Counted from the stretch's first letter, positions 39,956 to 49,877 are shown. The stretch: DNA of 64,000 nt from Nocardia flavorosea (GCF_015477805.1 NZ_JADLQL010000004.1:372001-436000), one strand, 5' to 3'. A program made the numbers and translations. Notes: a model not told the origin generated them from the letters alone.

Positions 39956-40029
39956 TCGGGGTGACAGGATTTGAACCTGCGACCACCCGCTCCCAAAGCG
40001 GGTGCGCTACCAAGCTGCGCCACACCCCG
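39956..40029 (-). tRNA. tRNA-Pro (anticodon UGG)
   Basis: 74 nt. Acceptor stem CGGGGTG/CACCCCG, anticodon arm CCCGC-TTTGGGA-GCGGG giving UGG, T-arm with GTTCAAATC; discriminator A; CCA not encoded. Its 3' end faces the secretion region. Confidence 0.95.
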
Positions 40030-40064
40030 TAGTACCCCCGAAGGGGCGGCTTCCGGTCTCGGAG

Positions 40065-40135
<71 letters not shown>

Positions 40136-40605
40136 ATGCATACGGCAGCGGTGGGATCGCCACGATACCGTGTGCATGAGCGACTGTACCGAATGCCACT
40201 TTCTTTTCGCCAATCAGCCCCCGTTCCGGGTTCCGGCGCGCCGTTCCGAAGCCCTTGCCGACGGTGAACCGGCGAGCCCGAACCGGCACGATCGACCACA
40301 CGGTCCGGTAGCCGGCGACCGCCGTGCCAGGAAAAATTCCTCCGAAAGTGTGTAACGCAGGCGGATTCCGGGCGATATGCCAGAGATTGCTGTTGTTCCG
40401 GGGTTCGAGAACCTGTTCTAGAACACAGGTCACCGGGCCCCACCATCTTGCTACGATCTTCTTGCCGGACGGGGTATCTGGAAAGGGGGCGGTGGCGTGC
40501 ACCCGACAAGGTCGACCATCCGCACAGCAGTACGACAGAGCCGGGCGGTCCCGGCAGCCGAGCCGCGCGTTCGCGGCGCTATTACCTCCGCCTGCGGTGA
40601 TCGCG
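40136..40605. other. Intergenic region before the GGDEF gene
   Basis: 470 bp with no supported gene. It contains the tRNA promoter region, the dyad at 40408 and a TACGAT -10-like hexamer at 40452-40457 that probably serves the GGDEF gene. Confidence 0.45.
40408..40427. promoter_or_regulatory. TetR/KstR-like dyad upstream of the GGDEF gene
   Basis: AGAACCTGTTCTAGAACACA contains the perfect 12-bp palindrome TGTTCTAGAACA and overlaps an AAC-N2-GTT core like that of KstR-type TetR operators (13 of 14 positions). It lies just upstream of TACGAT. The regulator is unknown. Confidence 0.4.
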
Positions 40606-41562
40606 ATGCCTGCTGAGCACCGGCCACCCATCCGTTCCACCGCCCGTGAATGGGCCCTGGCGGCGGGCGCCCAGCCCGATGCCGATATCACCGCGGCCGA
40701 GATCGAACCTGTTCTCGTCGAAATCCTCGAGCAGTTGCTCGAGCTCACGGTGTCCGATCCGTTCCCGATTCGCGCCGCTCGCCGGCTCGGGGCACGGCTG
40801 TGCGCGGAACCACTGCACCAGGTCCGAATGCTCGCCCTGGTGACCCGCACCCTGCTCGGCTTCCCCGCCGGCCCGCGCGGCTCCCTGGTGGCGACCCAGT
40901 GGCCACTGGTGGCCAGCCAGGCCATCGATAGCTACGCCCAGGCATTGCAGGAGCTGGCGCTGGCGCAGCAGAAGAAGAACTTCTCCGACGAGGCCACACA
41001 GCGGGTCCGGGAATTCGCCGCCCTCCAGCAGCGGCTCGAACACGAAGCCACCCATGACGCGCTCACCGGACTGGCCAACCGCACCCTGCTACGCAAACGG
41101 GTCCGGCAGATGGCCGATCACCCGCAGCGCGGGGTCGGGCTGCTGGTGGTGGATCTGGACCGGTTCAAGCAGATCAACGACAACTACGGCCACGCCGTCG
41201 GCGACGAGGTACTGGTCGAACTCGCGCAACGCCTGCGCGCGGTAGCACCGCCGGGCACCGTGGTCTGCCGCTACGGCGGGGACGAGTTCGTACTGGCCGC
41301 CGGTCTCGACAAGGACAACGTCGCCGAACTCGCCGCGAATATCGTGCTCGCGCTCAACGATTCGGTGTGGACAGCGGCCGGGCCGGTACCGGTGTCGGCC
41401 AGCGTCGGCACCACGTATTCGCCACCGGCGGACCGCGCCGAGCTCGCCGAACTGCTGCGCCGCGCCGACCTGGCCATGTACTCGGCGAAAACCGCGGGCG
41501 GACGCCGCTATGTCGGCGCCGAGTCCGGCGGCGATGCGGTCGATACCGCGGTGGCCGGCTGA
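40606..41562 (+). CDS. GGDEF-domain diguanylate cyclase
   Basis: 318 residues from ATG 40606; a GTG at 40492 with GAAAGGGGG just upstream would add 38 residues of poor protein character. N-terminal helical domain (about 1-145) of the kind found in actinobacterial cytosolic GGDEF proteins, a linker helix, then GGDEF domain: DALTGLANRTLL, VVDLDRFKQINDNYGHAVGD, RYGGDEF, and YSAKTAGG near the end. The catalytic signature is intact, so c-di-GMP synthesis is expected; no RxxD inhibitory site is visible before GGDEF, and no EAL domain follows. Confidence 0.88.
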   Translation: MPAEHRPPIRSTAREWALAAGAQPDADITAAEIEPVLVEILEQLLELTVSDPFPIRAARRLGARLCAEPLHQVRMLALVTRTLLGFPAGPRGSLVATQWPLVASQAIDSYAQALQELALAQQKKNFSDEATQRVREFAALQQRLEHEATHDALTGLANRTLLRKRVRQMADHPQRGVGLLVVDLDRFKQINDNYGHAVGDEVLVELAQRLRAVAPPGTVVCRYGGDEFVLAAGLDKDNVAELAANIVLALNDSVWTAAGPVPVSASVGTTYSPPADRAELAELLRRADLAMYSAKTAGGRRYVGAESGGDAVDTAVAG

Positions 41563-41581
41563 ACGGGACGAACGGACCGGC

Positions 41582-42394
41582 TCAGCCGGGCTGGCATCCG
41601 GCGCACCAGAACAGGTTGCGGCCCTCCAGCACGCTGTGCCGCACCGGCGCGGCACAGCAGCGGCAGGGCTCGCCAGCTCGCCGGTAGACGTAGGTCCGGG
41701 GCCGGTCCGCGGCATAGGACGGCGCACCGTGATCGTGCTCGGGACGCACCACGTGCATCTTTCCGCGGCGCACCCCGACCCGCATCAGTTCGACCAGATC
41801 CGCCCACAGCGCCGACCATTCGCCCGCGCTGATCTCGGCGCCGGGTCGCGCCGGGGAAATACCGTGCCGGAACAGCACTTCCGCACGGTACACATTGCCG
41901 ACCCCCGCGATCACTCCCTGGTCCATGAGCAGGGAGCCGATACTGCGCCGGGAGCGGCTGATCCGCGCCCACGCCCGGTCCGGATCGGCGTCGGGCCGCA
42001 GTGGGTCGGGACCGAGCCGGGCGACGAGCGCGGCGACCTCCGGCGGCGCCAGGATTTCGCAGGCCGTCGGCCCGCGGAGATCGGTACCGAACCCCGATCC
42101 GTCACGGCCGGGCCCGTACATCCGCATCCGGACCTGCCCTACCGGTTCCGGCATCGGAACACCGGATTCGGTGAACGCCCCGTACAGCCCCAGATGGATG
42201 TGGACGAACAGTTCGCCCTCGTACTCGTGCAGCAGATGTTTGCCCCACGCCTGCGACCGCAGCAGGGTGCGCCCGTCGACCCGGGCCGCCCCCGCCGCGA
42301 ACTTCCCCTGCGGGCTCGACACCCGCACCACCGCACCGGCCAGGCGCCGTTCGTGCCGGCGGGCGAGCCGGTGCAGCGTGTGTCCCTCGGGCAC
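41582..42394 (-). CDS. nei: Endonuclease VIII/Fpg-family DNA glycosylase
   Basis: 270 residues. Starts PEGHTLHRLARRH: the catalytic Pro2 and Glu3 of the Fpg/Nei family and the PEGHT variant of mycobacterial Nei2. Helix-two-turn-helix region (LLMDQGVIAGVGNVYRAEVLF) and C-terminal zinc finger (CRCCAAP...FWCAGC). It removes oxidised bases and nicks the strand. GTG start at 42394. Only 5 bp after rpiB in the same direction, as in M. tuberculosis Rv2465c-Rv2464c. Confidence 0.93.
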   Translation of the reverse strand: MPEGHTLHRLARRHERRLAGAVVRVSSPQGKFAAGAARVDGRTLLRSQAWGKHLLHEYEGELFVHIHLGLYGAFTESGVPMPEPVGQVRMRMYGPGRDGSGFGTDLRGPTACEILAPPEVAALVARLGPDPLRPDADPDRAWARISRSRRSIGSLLMDQGVIAGVGNVYRAEVLFRHGISPARPGAEISAGEWSALWADLVELMRVGVRRGKMHVVRPEHDHGAPSYAADRPRTYVYRRAGEPCRCCAAPVRHSVLEGRNLFWCAGCQPG

Positions 42395-42399
42395 TCGCG

Positions 42400-42873
42400 T
42401 CAGGAGGCAGGCAGCGCGGGCGCTTCGCCGGTCTTCTCATAGGCGGCGAGGATATCGATCCGACGCTGGTGCCGCTCTTCCTCCGACCAGGGGGTCGCCA
42501 CGAAGGCGTCCACGATCTCCAACGCCTCCTGCTGCGAATGCATCCGGCCACCGATACCGATCAGCTGGGCGTTGTTGTGTTCGCGGGCCAGCCGCGCGGT
42601 TTCCACACTCCAGGCCAGTGCGCACCGCGCACCGGGCACCTTGTTCGCGGCGATCTGCTCGCCGTTACCGCTCCCACCGAAAACCAGTCCCAGACTGCCG
42701 GGGTCGGCGACGGTGCGACGAGCCGCCTCGATGCAGAAGGCGGGGTAGTCGTCGAGAGCGTCGTAGACGAGAGCGCCACAGTCGACGACCTCGTGACCAG
42801 CCTTCTCGAGATGGTCCTTGACAGCGTTCTTCAATTCGAAACCAGCGTGATCGGCACCCAGGTATACGCGCAT
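42400..42873 (-). CDS. rpiB: Ribose-5-phosphate isomerase B
   Basis: 157 residues, family length. Starts MRVYLGADHAGFELKNAVKD; contains DYPAFCIEAARRT, LVFGGSGNGEQIAANKV (phosphate/active-site loop) and GGRMHSQQEALEIVD. It interconverts ribose 5-phosphate and ribulose 5-phosphate in the pentose phosphate pathway. Followed by nei after 5 bp; divergent from the M48 protease gene. Confidence 0.95.
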   Translation of the reverse strand: MRVYLGADHAGFELKNAVKDHLEKAGHEVVDCGALVYDALDDYPAFCIEAARRTVADPGSLGLVFGGSGNGEQIAANKVPGARCALAWSVETARLAREHNNAQLIGIGGRMHSQQEALEIVDAFVATPWSEEERHQRRIDILAAYEKTGEAPALPAS

Positions 42874-42990
42874 GCCGCGATTGTGTCAGGCCCGGAAACG
42901 GCCGATGACGGCGGGCAGGCCACACCACCGGAGCCCGTCGGCCGTCTCTGCCCGGCCGGACGAAGGCGAGAATCCCCTTAGAGTCGGGGT

Positions 42991-44031
42991 ATGCAGCCGC
43001 ACGACCCACAGCAACCGTCCGGGTCCGGGCCGGACTGGGCCGCGAATCCGCCGGAACCCGGCCCCTACCCGTGGCTCACCGGCCGTCCGGGCGTTCCGGC
43101 GTCCCTACCGGCCGCTTATCCCCCACCGCCGGGACCGGCGCACGAACCGCGTGGACTGTCGCCGTTCGGTATGCCCGCCCGGCACAGCTGGGAGATCCCG
43201 CTGCTGACCGTTGTGGTGTTGTTCACCGCAACGGCCTATCTGCTGGCCTTTCTGCTGCTCGCCCTCGGCGCCGTCAACGAGTACATCCTGTTCCTCGTGG
43301 GAGCGCCCCTGCTGATCTGGTTCGGCCGCGGGCTCAACTATTCGCAGCAGCGGGTCAACGGCGTGAAGATGTCACCGACCCAGTTCCCCGAGGGCTACCG
43401 GATGGTGCAGGAAGCCGCGGCCCGGTTCGGTATGGCCGCCGCACCGGACGCCTACGTCGTACTCGGGAACGGGCAGATCAACGCGTTCGCCTCGGGCCAC
43501 GGATTCCGCCGGTACGTGGTGGTCTACAGCGACCTGTTCGAGATCAGCGGCGCCGCCCGCGAACCGGACGCGCTCGCGTTCATCATCGGTCACGAGGTCG
43601 GTCATATCGCGGCCGGGCACGCGTCCTATTGGCGGCAGCTGGGGATGTTCCTCGTCCCGTTCCTGCCGATCCTGGGTAGTTCGCTGATCCGGTCGCAGGA
43701 GTACACCGCCGACAACCACGGCTACTGCCATCGGCCGCAAGGCGCGGCGGCCGCGATGGGCACCCTGGCGGCCGGAAAATACCTCAATACCGCGGTGGGT
43801 TTCGACGAAATGGCCGACCGGGCCGCCCAGGAACGCGGTTTCTTCGTCTGGATGGTGAACGCCATGGCATCCCATCCGGTACTCACCTGGCGGATGTGGG
43901 CACTGCGCGACCGCAGCAGCCATGGCCGGCTGTTCTGGCGGCCCGGACCGAGGTCCCGGCCACTCACCCCGGTGCCCCCGCCGGGGCCACCCGGCGGGGA
44001 GCCGGTGACCATGTCGAAAACCCCGCGCTGA
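42991..44031 (+). CDS. M48-family membrane zinc metalloprotease
   Basis: 346 residues. Pro/Gly-rich head (1-65), two adjacent membrane spans (about 70-93 and 97-112), then the catalytic domain with zinc motif HEVGHIAAGH (HExxH about 201-205) and downstream SQEYTADNHG supplying the third zinc ligand. HtpX-like proteases of this kind act on membrane proteins. Divergent from rpiB and convergent with the nitroreductase gene. I do not recall it in the M. tuberculosis block, so it may be an insertion specific to this lineage. Confidence 0.88.
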   Translation: MQPHDPQQPSGSGPDWAANPPEPGPYPWLTGRPGVPASLPAAYPPPPGPAHEPRGLSPFGMPARHSWEIPLLTVVVLFTATAYLLAFLLLALGAVNEYILFLVGAPLLIWFGRGLNYSQQRVNGVKMSPTQFPEGYRMVQEAAARFGMAAAPDAYVVLGNGQINAFASGHGFRRYVVVYSDLFEISGAAREPDALAFIIGHEVGHIAAGHASYWRQLGMFLVPFLPILGSSLIRSQEYTADNHGYCHRPQGAAAAMGTLAAGKYLNTAVGFDEMADRAAQERGFFVWMVNAMASHPVLTWRMWALRDRSSHGRLFWRPGPRSRPLTPVPPPGPPGGEPVTMSKTPR

Positions 44032-44040
44032 CCGCGGCCC

Positions 44041-44079
44041 GGTGACCGACTCCGGCCCGGAAGCGGGGAATCGGTCACC
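44041..44079. terminator. Bidirectional terminator hairpin
   Basis: GGTGACCGA at 44041-44049 pairs perfectly with 44071-44079, between the converging M48 and nitroreductase genes. Confidence 0.55.
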
Positions 44080-44086
44080 AGCCTGA

Positions 44087-44734
44087 TCAGTCGAACTGCG
44101 GATCCTCGTCCCGGGTGCGCTTCAACTCGAAGAAGTGCGGGTAGGCGGCCAGTGTGACCACCGCGTCCCAGAGTTTGCCCGCCTCCTCGCCCCGCGGAAT
44201 CCGCGAGAGCACCGGACCGAAGAACGCGACACCGTTGACATGGATGGTCGGCGTACCGACATCGGGGCCCACTTTGTCCATCCCGGCGTGGTGGCTGGCT
44301 CGCAGGGCCTCGTCGTAGTCGCCGCTGTCCGCGGCTGCCGCCAGTTCGGCCGGCAACCCGACCTCGGCGAGCGCGTCGGCGAGGATCGCCGCGAAGGTGC
44401 CCCGGAGATCGCCGTCCTTCTCGAACTCGGACCGGCGGTCGTGGAACCGGGTGCCCATGGCCGTGTACAGCGCCGGCAGGATATCGTCGCCGTGCTGCTG
44501 GGCGGCGGCGATCGCGACCCGCACCGGGCCCCATCCGCTCGCCATCAACTCCTGGTACTCCGGCGGCAGATCGCGTCCTTCGTTGAGCACCGCCAGGCTC
44601 ATCACACGGAAACGGGTCTCGATATCGCGAACCTTCGCGACCTCGAGAATCCAGCGGGAGGTGATCCAGCACCACGGGCACAGTGGGTCGAACCAGAATT
44701 CGGCAAGGTCCTTCTTATCGGCCGTATCTGTCAC
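44087..44734 (-). CDS. DsbA-family mycothiol-dependent nitroreductase-like protein (Rv2466c-like)
   Basis: 215 residues with thioredoxin/DsbA fold: WFDPLCPWCWITSRW (CPWC active site near residue 19-22) and a cis-Pro loop GTPTIHVNGVAFFGP. Length and motif match Rv2466c, a mycothiol-dependent reductase involved in oxidative stress defence and in activation of some nitro compounds. Divergent from the FAD reductase gene at 44917, with which it might share redox regulation. Confidence 0.88.
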   Translation of the reverse strand: MTDTADKKDLAEFWFDPLCPWCWITSRWILEVAKVRDIETRFRVMSLAVLNEGRDLPPEYQELMASGWGPVRVAIAAAQQHGDDILPALYTAMGTRFHDRRSEFEKDGDLRGTFAAILADALAEVGLPAELAAAADSGDYDEALRASHHAGMDKVGPDVGTPTIHVNGVAFFGPVLSRIPRGEEAGKLWDAVVTLAAYPHFFELKRTRDEDPQFD

Positions 44735-44916
44735 GGACGGTTCCTCTCCCTCGATCGTCGACAGGCGCTGCGCCGCAGCCCCGGCTTCTCACCGAGCAAC
44801 CGCCGCCGCGCCGTTTTCGTTCCCGATCCGGCCGATCATCGGCCGGCGGCGTCAGTAGGCTGGCCGCAGAGGTTCGGATCGTCGCTGGAACAACTCACGA
44901 CAAGGGAGTCCTGTCC

Positions 44917-46137
44917 ATGACATCTGCACAGCGTTTCGTGATCGTCGGCGCCGGCCTGGCCGGCGCGAAACTGGCACAGGAGTTGCGGGGCAACGATTTC
45001 GACGGCCATATCACCCTCATCGGCGCGGAGAACCGGCTGCCCTACGAACGTCCGCCGCTGTCGAAGGAGTACCTGGCCGGAAAGAAGACCCTGGACGAGT
45101 TCACCGTCGCCGACGCCGCCTGGTACCGGGACCACAATGTGGAACTGCTGCTGGGTACCGAGGTCACCGCCGTCGACCGGGCCGCCCGCACGGTCGCCCT
45201 GCCGGACGGTTCGACCCTGCCCTACGACAAACTCGCCCTGGCCACCGGCGCCGCATCCCGGTCGCTGCCCGTCCCCGGCGTCGAAGCGCCCGGCGTGTAC
45301 ACCCTGCGCACGGTCGAAGAATCCGATGCGCTGATCGAACTGTTCGGCACCGCGCGCCGACTGGTGGTCGTCGGGGCGGGCTGGATCGGGCTCGAGGTCA
45401 CCGCGGCGGCGCGCGCGGCCGGGGTGGCCGTCACCGTGGTCGAAGAGGCGGCCACGCCACTGCTGGGGGCGTTGGGGCCGGAGATGGGCGAGGTATTCGC
45501 CGACCTGCACCGGGAGCACGGCGTCGAGTTCCGGTTCGAGGCGCGGGTCGAGCAGATCACTGTTTCCGACGGCCGGGCGAGCGGCGTGCAGTTGGCGGAC
45601 GGTACAACGTTCGATGCCGACGCCGTCCTGGTCGCGGTGGGCGCGCGCCCCCGTACCGAACTCGCGGAATCGGCCGGCCTGCTCACCGGCACCGGCGTTC
45701 TCGTCGACGCCGGACTCACCAGCAGCGACCCGAACATTGTCGCGATCGGCGATATCGCGGAACAGGACCATCCCGTACTGCGCCGCCGTATCCGGGTGGA
45801 GCACTGGGCGAACGCGCTGAATCAGCCCGCAGCGGCCGCCCGGACCATGCTCGGTAAGGCCGCCGGCTACGACCGCCTCCCCTACTTCTTCACCGACCAG
45901 TACGACCTCGGTATGGAATACACCGGTTTCGCCGCCCCCGGCGACTACGAGCGGGTTGTCGTACGCGGCGATCTCGGCGGCCGCGAATTCGTGGCGTTCT
46001 GGCTGGACGAGCAGCAGCGAGTGCTGGCCGGGATGAACGTGAACATCTGGGATGTGGGCGACCGCATCAAAGAACTCATCCTCTCCGGCGACCCGGTGGA
46101 CCCGGACCGGCTGGCCGACACCTCGGCCCCGCTCTGA
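44917..46137 (+). CDS. FAD-dependent NAD(P)H ferredoxin reductase-like oxidoreductase
   Basis: 406 residues from ATG 44917 (AAGGGAG upstream). FAD-binding GAGLAGAKLAQELR, PYERPPLSKEYL, NAD-binding GAGWIGLEVTAAARAAG, ATG motif LALATGAASR and second FAD motif IVAIGDIAE; C-terminal reductase domain. Typical of putidaredoxin/rhodocoxin-type reductases that feed electrons to ferredoxin and P450s. Partner unknown. Divergent from the nitroreductase gene. Confidence 0.9.
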   Translation: MTSAQRFVIVGAGLAGAKLAQELRGNDFDGHITLIGAENRLPYERPPLSKEYLAGKKTLDEFTVADAAWYRDHNVELLLGTEVTAVDRAARTVALPDGSTLPYDKLALATGAASRSLPVPGVEAPGVYTLRTVEESDALIELFGTARRLVVVGAGWIGLEVTAAARAAGVAVTVVEEAATPLLGALGPEMGEVFADLHREHGVEFRFEARVEQITVSDGRASGVQLADGTTFDADAVLVAVGARPRTELAESAGLLTGTGVLVDAGLTSSDPNIVAIGDIAEQDHPVLRRRIRVEHWANALNQPAAAARTMLGKAAGYDRLPYFFTDQYDLGMEYTGFAAPGDYERVVVRGDLGGREFVAFWLDEQQRVLAGMNVNIWDVGDRIKELILSGDPVDPDRLADTSAPL

Positions 46138-46203
46138 TCACACGCCCGCAAACAGCCTGACGGGAATCTCGCGGTTTCTTCCGGCGGCGACCCGGTGCTC
46201 ACC

Positions 46204-47082
46204 TCACCAGGTGCGGCCGGTGATCAGCTCGTAGGCCTGGACGTACTTGTCCCTGGTGGCGGCGACGATATCGGCTGGGATCTGCGGGCCGGGCGGTTCC
46301 TTGTCCCAGCCGGTGGAGGTGGCCCAATCCCGGACGAACTGTTTGTCGAACGAAGGCTGCGGACGGCCCGGCTGCCATTCGGCAGCCGGCCAGAAACGCG
46401 ACGAGTCGGAGGTCAGCAGTTCGTCTCCGAGGGTGAGAACGTCGCCGTCCCATCCGAATTCGACCTTGGTGTCGGCGATTATGACGCCCCGCTCGGCGGC
46501 ATGCGCCGCCCCTCGGGCGTACAGATCGAGGGTGCGGTCGCGCAGCTGCTCGGCGATCTCGCGGCCCTCCTGAGCGACCACCTGGTCGAAGGTCATCGGT
46601 TCGTCGTGACCGGTGTCGGAGACCTTCGTGGTGGGTGTGAAGATCGGCTCGGGCAGCCGGTCACCTTCGCGCAGGCCCGCCGGTAGCGCCACCCCGCACA
46701 CCGAACCGCTGCGCTGGTACTCCTTCCACCCCGACCCCACCAGGTATCCGCGCGCCACACATTCCACCAGCACCATCTTCAACGGCTTCACCCGCACCGC
46801 CCGGCCGGCGAATTCCGCCGGTACATCGGTGGTGGACAGCACATGGTTGGGGATATCGGCGAAGAAGTCGAACCACCAGTTCGACAGCTGGGTCAACAGC
46901 GCGCCCTTGTCCGGAATCGGCGTGGGCAGCGAAACGTCGTACACCGAGACCCGGTCCGAGGCCACCAGCAGCAGCGTGTCACCGTCGGTGTACAGGTCGC
47001 GCACCTTTCCGGCGTGCACATGCTTCACGGTTGCGGCTCCGATCTTCTGGTCCTCGACCGGCGTCGAGTCGAATGGCTTCAC
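46204..47082 (-). CDS. purC: SAICAR synthetase (phosphoribosylaminoimidazole-succinocarboxamide synthase)
   Basis: 292 residues from GTG 47082; TTG 47091 is the alternative. Family signatures: GKVRDLY, LLLVASDRVSVYD, VECVARGYLVGSGWKEY and IIADTKVEFG. It makes SAICAR from CAIR and aspartate in purine synthesis. Divergent from pepN. Confidence 0.95.
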   Translation of the reverse strand: MKPFDSTPVEDQKIGAATVKHVHAGKVRDLYTDGDTLLLVASDRVSVYDVSLPTPIPDKGALLTQLSNWWFDFFADIPNHVLSTTDVPAEFAGRAVRVKPLKMVLVECVARGYLVGSGWKEYQRSGSVCGVALPAGLREGDRLPEPIFTPTTKVSDTGHDEPMTFDQVVAQEGREIAEQLRDRTLDLYARGAAHAAERGVIIADTKVEFGWDGDVLTLGDELLTSDSSRFWPAAEWQPGRPQPSFDKQFVRDWATSTGWDKEPPGPQIPADIVAATRDKYVQAYELITGRTW

Positions 47083-47156
47083 TGCAAGCAAACCTTACCG
47101 ACGTGGCATTGTGGACAGCGCTCGTGCCCGTACCTCTGTGTCCTCGAAGGAGCCCG

Positions 47157-49802
47157 ATGTCCGCACCGAACCTCACCCGCGAACAGGCGATCGAACGCGC
47201 CGGAGTCGTCTCGGTCGAGAACTACCGCATCGACCTCGACCTGACCGACGGGATGAGCGAGTCAGGCCCGGAGGCGGTAGCGGAGCGTAACCACGGAGGG
47301 CCCTCGCTCATCCCCGATAACCACAGCGGTGGAAAACCGGGCGAACAGACGTTCTTCTCGCGCAGTACGGTCACCTTCACAGCGAAGCCCGGTTCACGAA
47401 CCTTCATCGATATCGTCGCCCGCGGCATCCGCTCGGCCGCGCTCAACGGCAAACCCCTCGATATCGCCGAATACGACGAGTCGACCGGTATCCTCCTGCC
47501 CGACCTGGCCGAACGCAACGAACTCGTGGTGGAGGCCGACTGCGAGTATTCGCATACCGGCGAGGGCCTGCACCGGTTCGTCGATCCCGCCGACGGCGCG
47601 GTCTACCTGTACTCCCAGTTCGAGACCGCGGACGCCAAGCGGATGTTCGCCTGCTTCGACCAGCCCGATCTCAAGGCCACTTTCGATATCGAGGTCACCG
47701 CCCCGAGCGACTGGAAGGTGATCTCCAACGGCGCGGGTAGCGTCGAGGGCGGCCGGCACCGGTTCGCCACGACACCGCTGATGAGTACCTATCTGGTCGC
47801 GCTGATCGCCGGTCCGTACGCGGAATGGACCGATACCTACACCGACGACCACGGCAGCATCCCGCTCGGAATCTACTGCCGCGCCTCGCTCGCCGATTTC
47901 ATGGACGCAGATCGGCTGTTCACCGAGACCAAACAGGGCTTCGGTTTCTATCACAAGAACTTCGGCGTCCCCTACGCTTTCGGCAAGTACGACCAGTTGT
48001 TCGTGCCCGAATTCAATGCCGGTGCGATGGAGAACGCCGGTGCGGTGACGTTCCTGGAGGACTACGTCTTCCGGTCCAAGGTCACCCGCGCTTCCTATGA
48101 GCGCCGCGCCGAAACCGTTCTGCACGAGATGGCGCATATGTGGTTCGGCGATCTGGTCACCATGAAGTGGTGGGACGATCTGTGGCTCAACGAATCGTTC
48201 GCGACCTTCGCGTCGGTGCTGTGCCAGGCCGAGGCCACCGAATACACCAGCGCCTGGACCACCTTCGCCAATGTCGAGAAATCGTGGGCCTACCGGCAGG
48301 ACCAGCTGCCCTCCACCCACCCGATCGCCGCCGATATCCCGGATCTGGCCGCGGTCGAGGTCAATTTCGACGGCATCACCTACGCCAAGGGCGCGAGTGT
48401 GCTCAAACAGCTGGTCGCCTATGTCGGGCTGGAACCGTTCCTGGCCGGCCTGCGCGCCTATTTCGCCGAGCACGCCTACGGCAACGCCACCTTCGACGAC
48501 CTGCTGGCGGCCCTGGAGAAATCCTCCGGTCGCGACCTGTCCGACTGGGGCGCCCAGTGGCTCAAGACCACCGGCCTCAACATTCTGCGACCCGATTTCG
48601 AGGTCGGCGCCGACGGCACGTTCACCTCGTTCGCCGTGATCCAGGAGGGCGCGGCCCCCGGCGCGGGTGAGCGGCGCGTGCATCGGCTGGCCATCGGCGT
48701 CTACGACGAGCAGGAGGGGAAACTGGTCCGCACGAAACGGGTCGAACTCGACCTCGCCGCCGCCGAACGCACCGAGATCAGCGAGCTCGTCGGCGTACCG
48801 CGCGGCAAGTTCGTGCTGATCAACGACGACGATCTCACCTACTGCTCGGTCCGCCTCGACCCCGATTCGCTCGATGTCCTGATCAACCACATCGCCGATA
48901 TCGCCGAACCGCTGCCCCGCACGCTGGCCTGGTCGGCAGCCTGGGAAATGACCCGGCAGGCCGAGTTCCGGGCGCGCGATTTCGTGGCGCTGGTGCAGCG
49001 CGGGATCGGCGCGGAATCCGAGATCGGGGTGGTACAGCGGCTGCTCATGCAGGCCAATACCGCCCTGCGCAGCTACGCCGATCCGGATTGGGCCGAAACC
49101 ACCGGCTGGCAGGATTACGCCAACCGCCTGCTGGAACTCGCCCGCGAAGCCGATGCCGGCTCGGACCACCAGCTGGCGTTCGTCAACGCCCTCACCGGCG
49201 CGAAACTGTCGCCCTGGCATACCGAGGTCCTGCGCGAACTGCTCGACGGCGACCCGGCCGGGGTGGGCCTGCCCGGGCTCACCGTCGATACCGACCTGCG
49301 CTGGCGGCTGCTCACCGCGCTCGCCGCGGCCGGGGAGATCGATACCGACAGCGCGGATGCCACGCCGGCCATCGACGCGGAGTTGCGCAACGACGCAACC
49401 GCCGCCGGCCGCCGGCAGGCCGCCACCGCGGCCACCGCCCGCCCGATTGCCGACGTGAAAGCCTCGGCCTGGGCGACAGTGATGGAAGACGATTCGGTGC
49501 CGAATATCACCGCGCGCTCCATCGTCAACGGCTTTGCTCCCGCCGGACAGGACGCCCTGCTGCAACCCTTCGTGGAACGGTATTTCGCCGAAATTCCCGC
49601 GGTATGGGAACGCCGCTCCAGCGAGGTCGCGCAGACCGTGGTGATCGGGCTGTACCCCGCCTGGGCGATCAGCGCGGAAGCGGTCGCCCGCGCCGACGAA
49701 TTCCTGGCTGCCGACCACCCGCCCGCCCTGCGGCGGCTGGTGCTCGAAGGAAAAGCAGGGATCGAACGCTCGCTGCGCGCTCGCGCCTTCGATATCTCCT
49801 GA
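47157..49802 (+). CDS. pepN: Aminopeptidase N (M1 family)
   Basis: 881 residues from ATG 47157 with GAAGGAG upstream. Exopeptidase motif GAMENAG (about 290), zinc site HEMAHMWFGDL with downstream WLNESFA (HExxH-x18-E, about 322-345), and C-terminal ERAP1-like helical domain. Full-length for actinobacterial PepN. It cleaves N-terminal residues from peptides in the cytosol. An insertion of SESGPEAVAERN type is visible in the N-terminal domain (about residues 40-65). Confidence 0.96.
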   Translation: MSAPNLTREQAIERAGVVSVENYRIDLDLTDGMSESGPEAVAERNHGGPSLIPDNHSGGKPGEQTFFSRSTVTFTAKPGSRTFIDIVARGIRSAALNGKPLDIAEYDESTGILLPDLAERNELVVEADCEYSHTGEGLHRFVDPADGAVYLYSQFETADAKRMFACFDQPDLKATFDIEVTAPSDWKVISNGAGSVEGGRHRFATTPLMSTYLVALIAGPYAEWTDTYTDDHGSIPLGIYCRASLADFMDADRLFTETKQGFGFYHKNFGVPYAFGKYDQLFVPEFNAGAMENAGAVTFLEDYVFRSKVTRASYERRAETVLHEMAHMWFGDLVTMKWWDDLWLNESFATFASVLCQAEATEYTSAWTTFANVEKSWAYRQDQLPSTHPIAADIPDLAAVEVNFDGITYAKGASVLKQLVAYVGLEPFLAGLRAYFAEHAYGNATFDDLLAALEKSSGRDLSDWGAQWLKTTGLNILRPDFEVGADGTFTSFAVIQEGAAPGAGERRVHRLAIGVYDEQEGKLVRTKRVELDLAAAERTEISELVGVPRGKFVLINDDDLTYCSVRLDPDSLDVLINHIADIAEPLPRTLAWSAAWEMTRQAEFRARDFVALVQRGIGAESEIGVVQRLLMQANTALRSYADPDWAETTGWQDYANRLLELAREADAGSDHQLAFVNALTGAKLSPWHTEVLRELLDGDPAGVGLPGLTVDTDLRWRLLTALAAAGEIDTDSADATPAIDAELRNDATAAGRRQAATAATARPIADVKASAWATVMEDDSVPNITARSIVNGFAPAGQDALLQPFVERYFAEIPAVWERRSSEVAQTVVIGLYPAWAISAEAVARADEFLAADHPPALRRLVLEGKAGIERSLRARAFDIS

Positions 49803-49808
49803 CCGTAA

Positions 49809-49854
49809 ACGTACGACGGCGCGGCCACCGAAAGGTGGCCGCGCCGTCGTACGT
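49809..49854. terminator. Strong bidirectional terminator with GAAA tetraloop
   Basis: A perfect 21-bp stem (49809-49829 with 49834-49854) closed by a GAAA loop, between the converging pepN and DUF5130 genes. Confidence 0.8.
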
Positions 49855-49877
49855 CGGTAGCGAGCGCTCCCGGAAGG

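Noticed and set aside
40408..40427. Possible LexA/SOS box before the GGDEF gene
   Set aside because: The GAAC and GTTC halves are separated by 2 bp, not the 4 bp of actinobacterial SOS boxes; a TetR/KstR-like dyad fits better.
47394..49718. 774-codon minus-strand frame opposite pepN
   Set aside because: Mirror frame of an intact M1 aminopeptidase; no ribosome-binding site and no recognisable motif.
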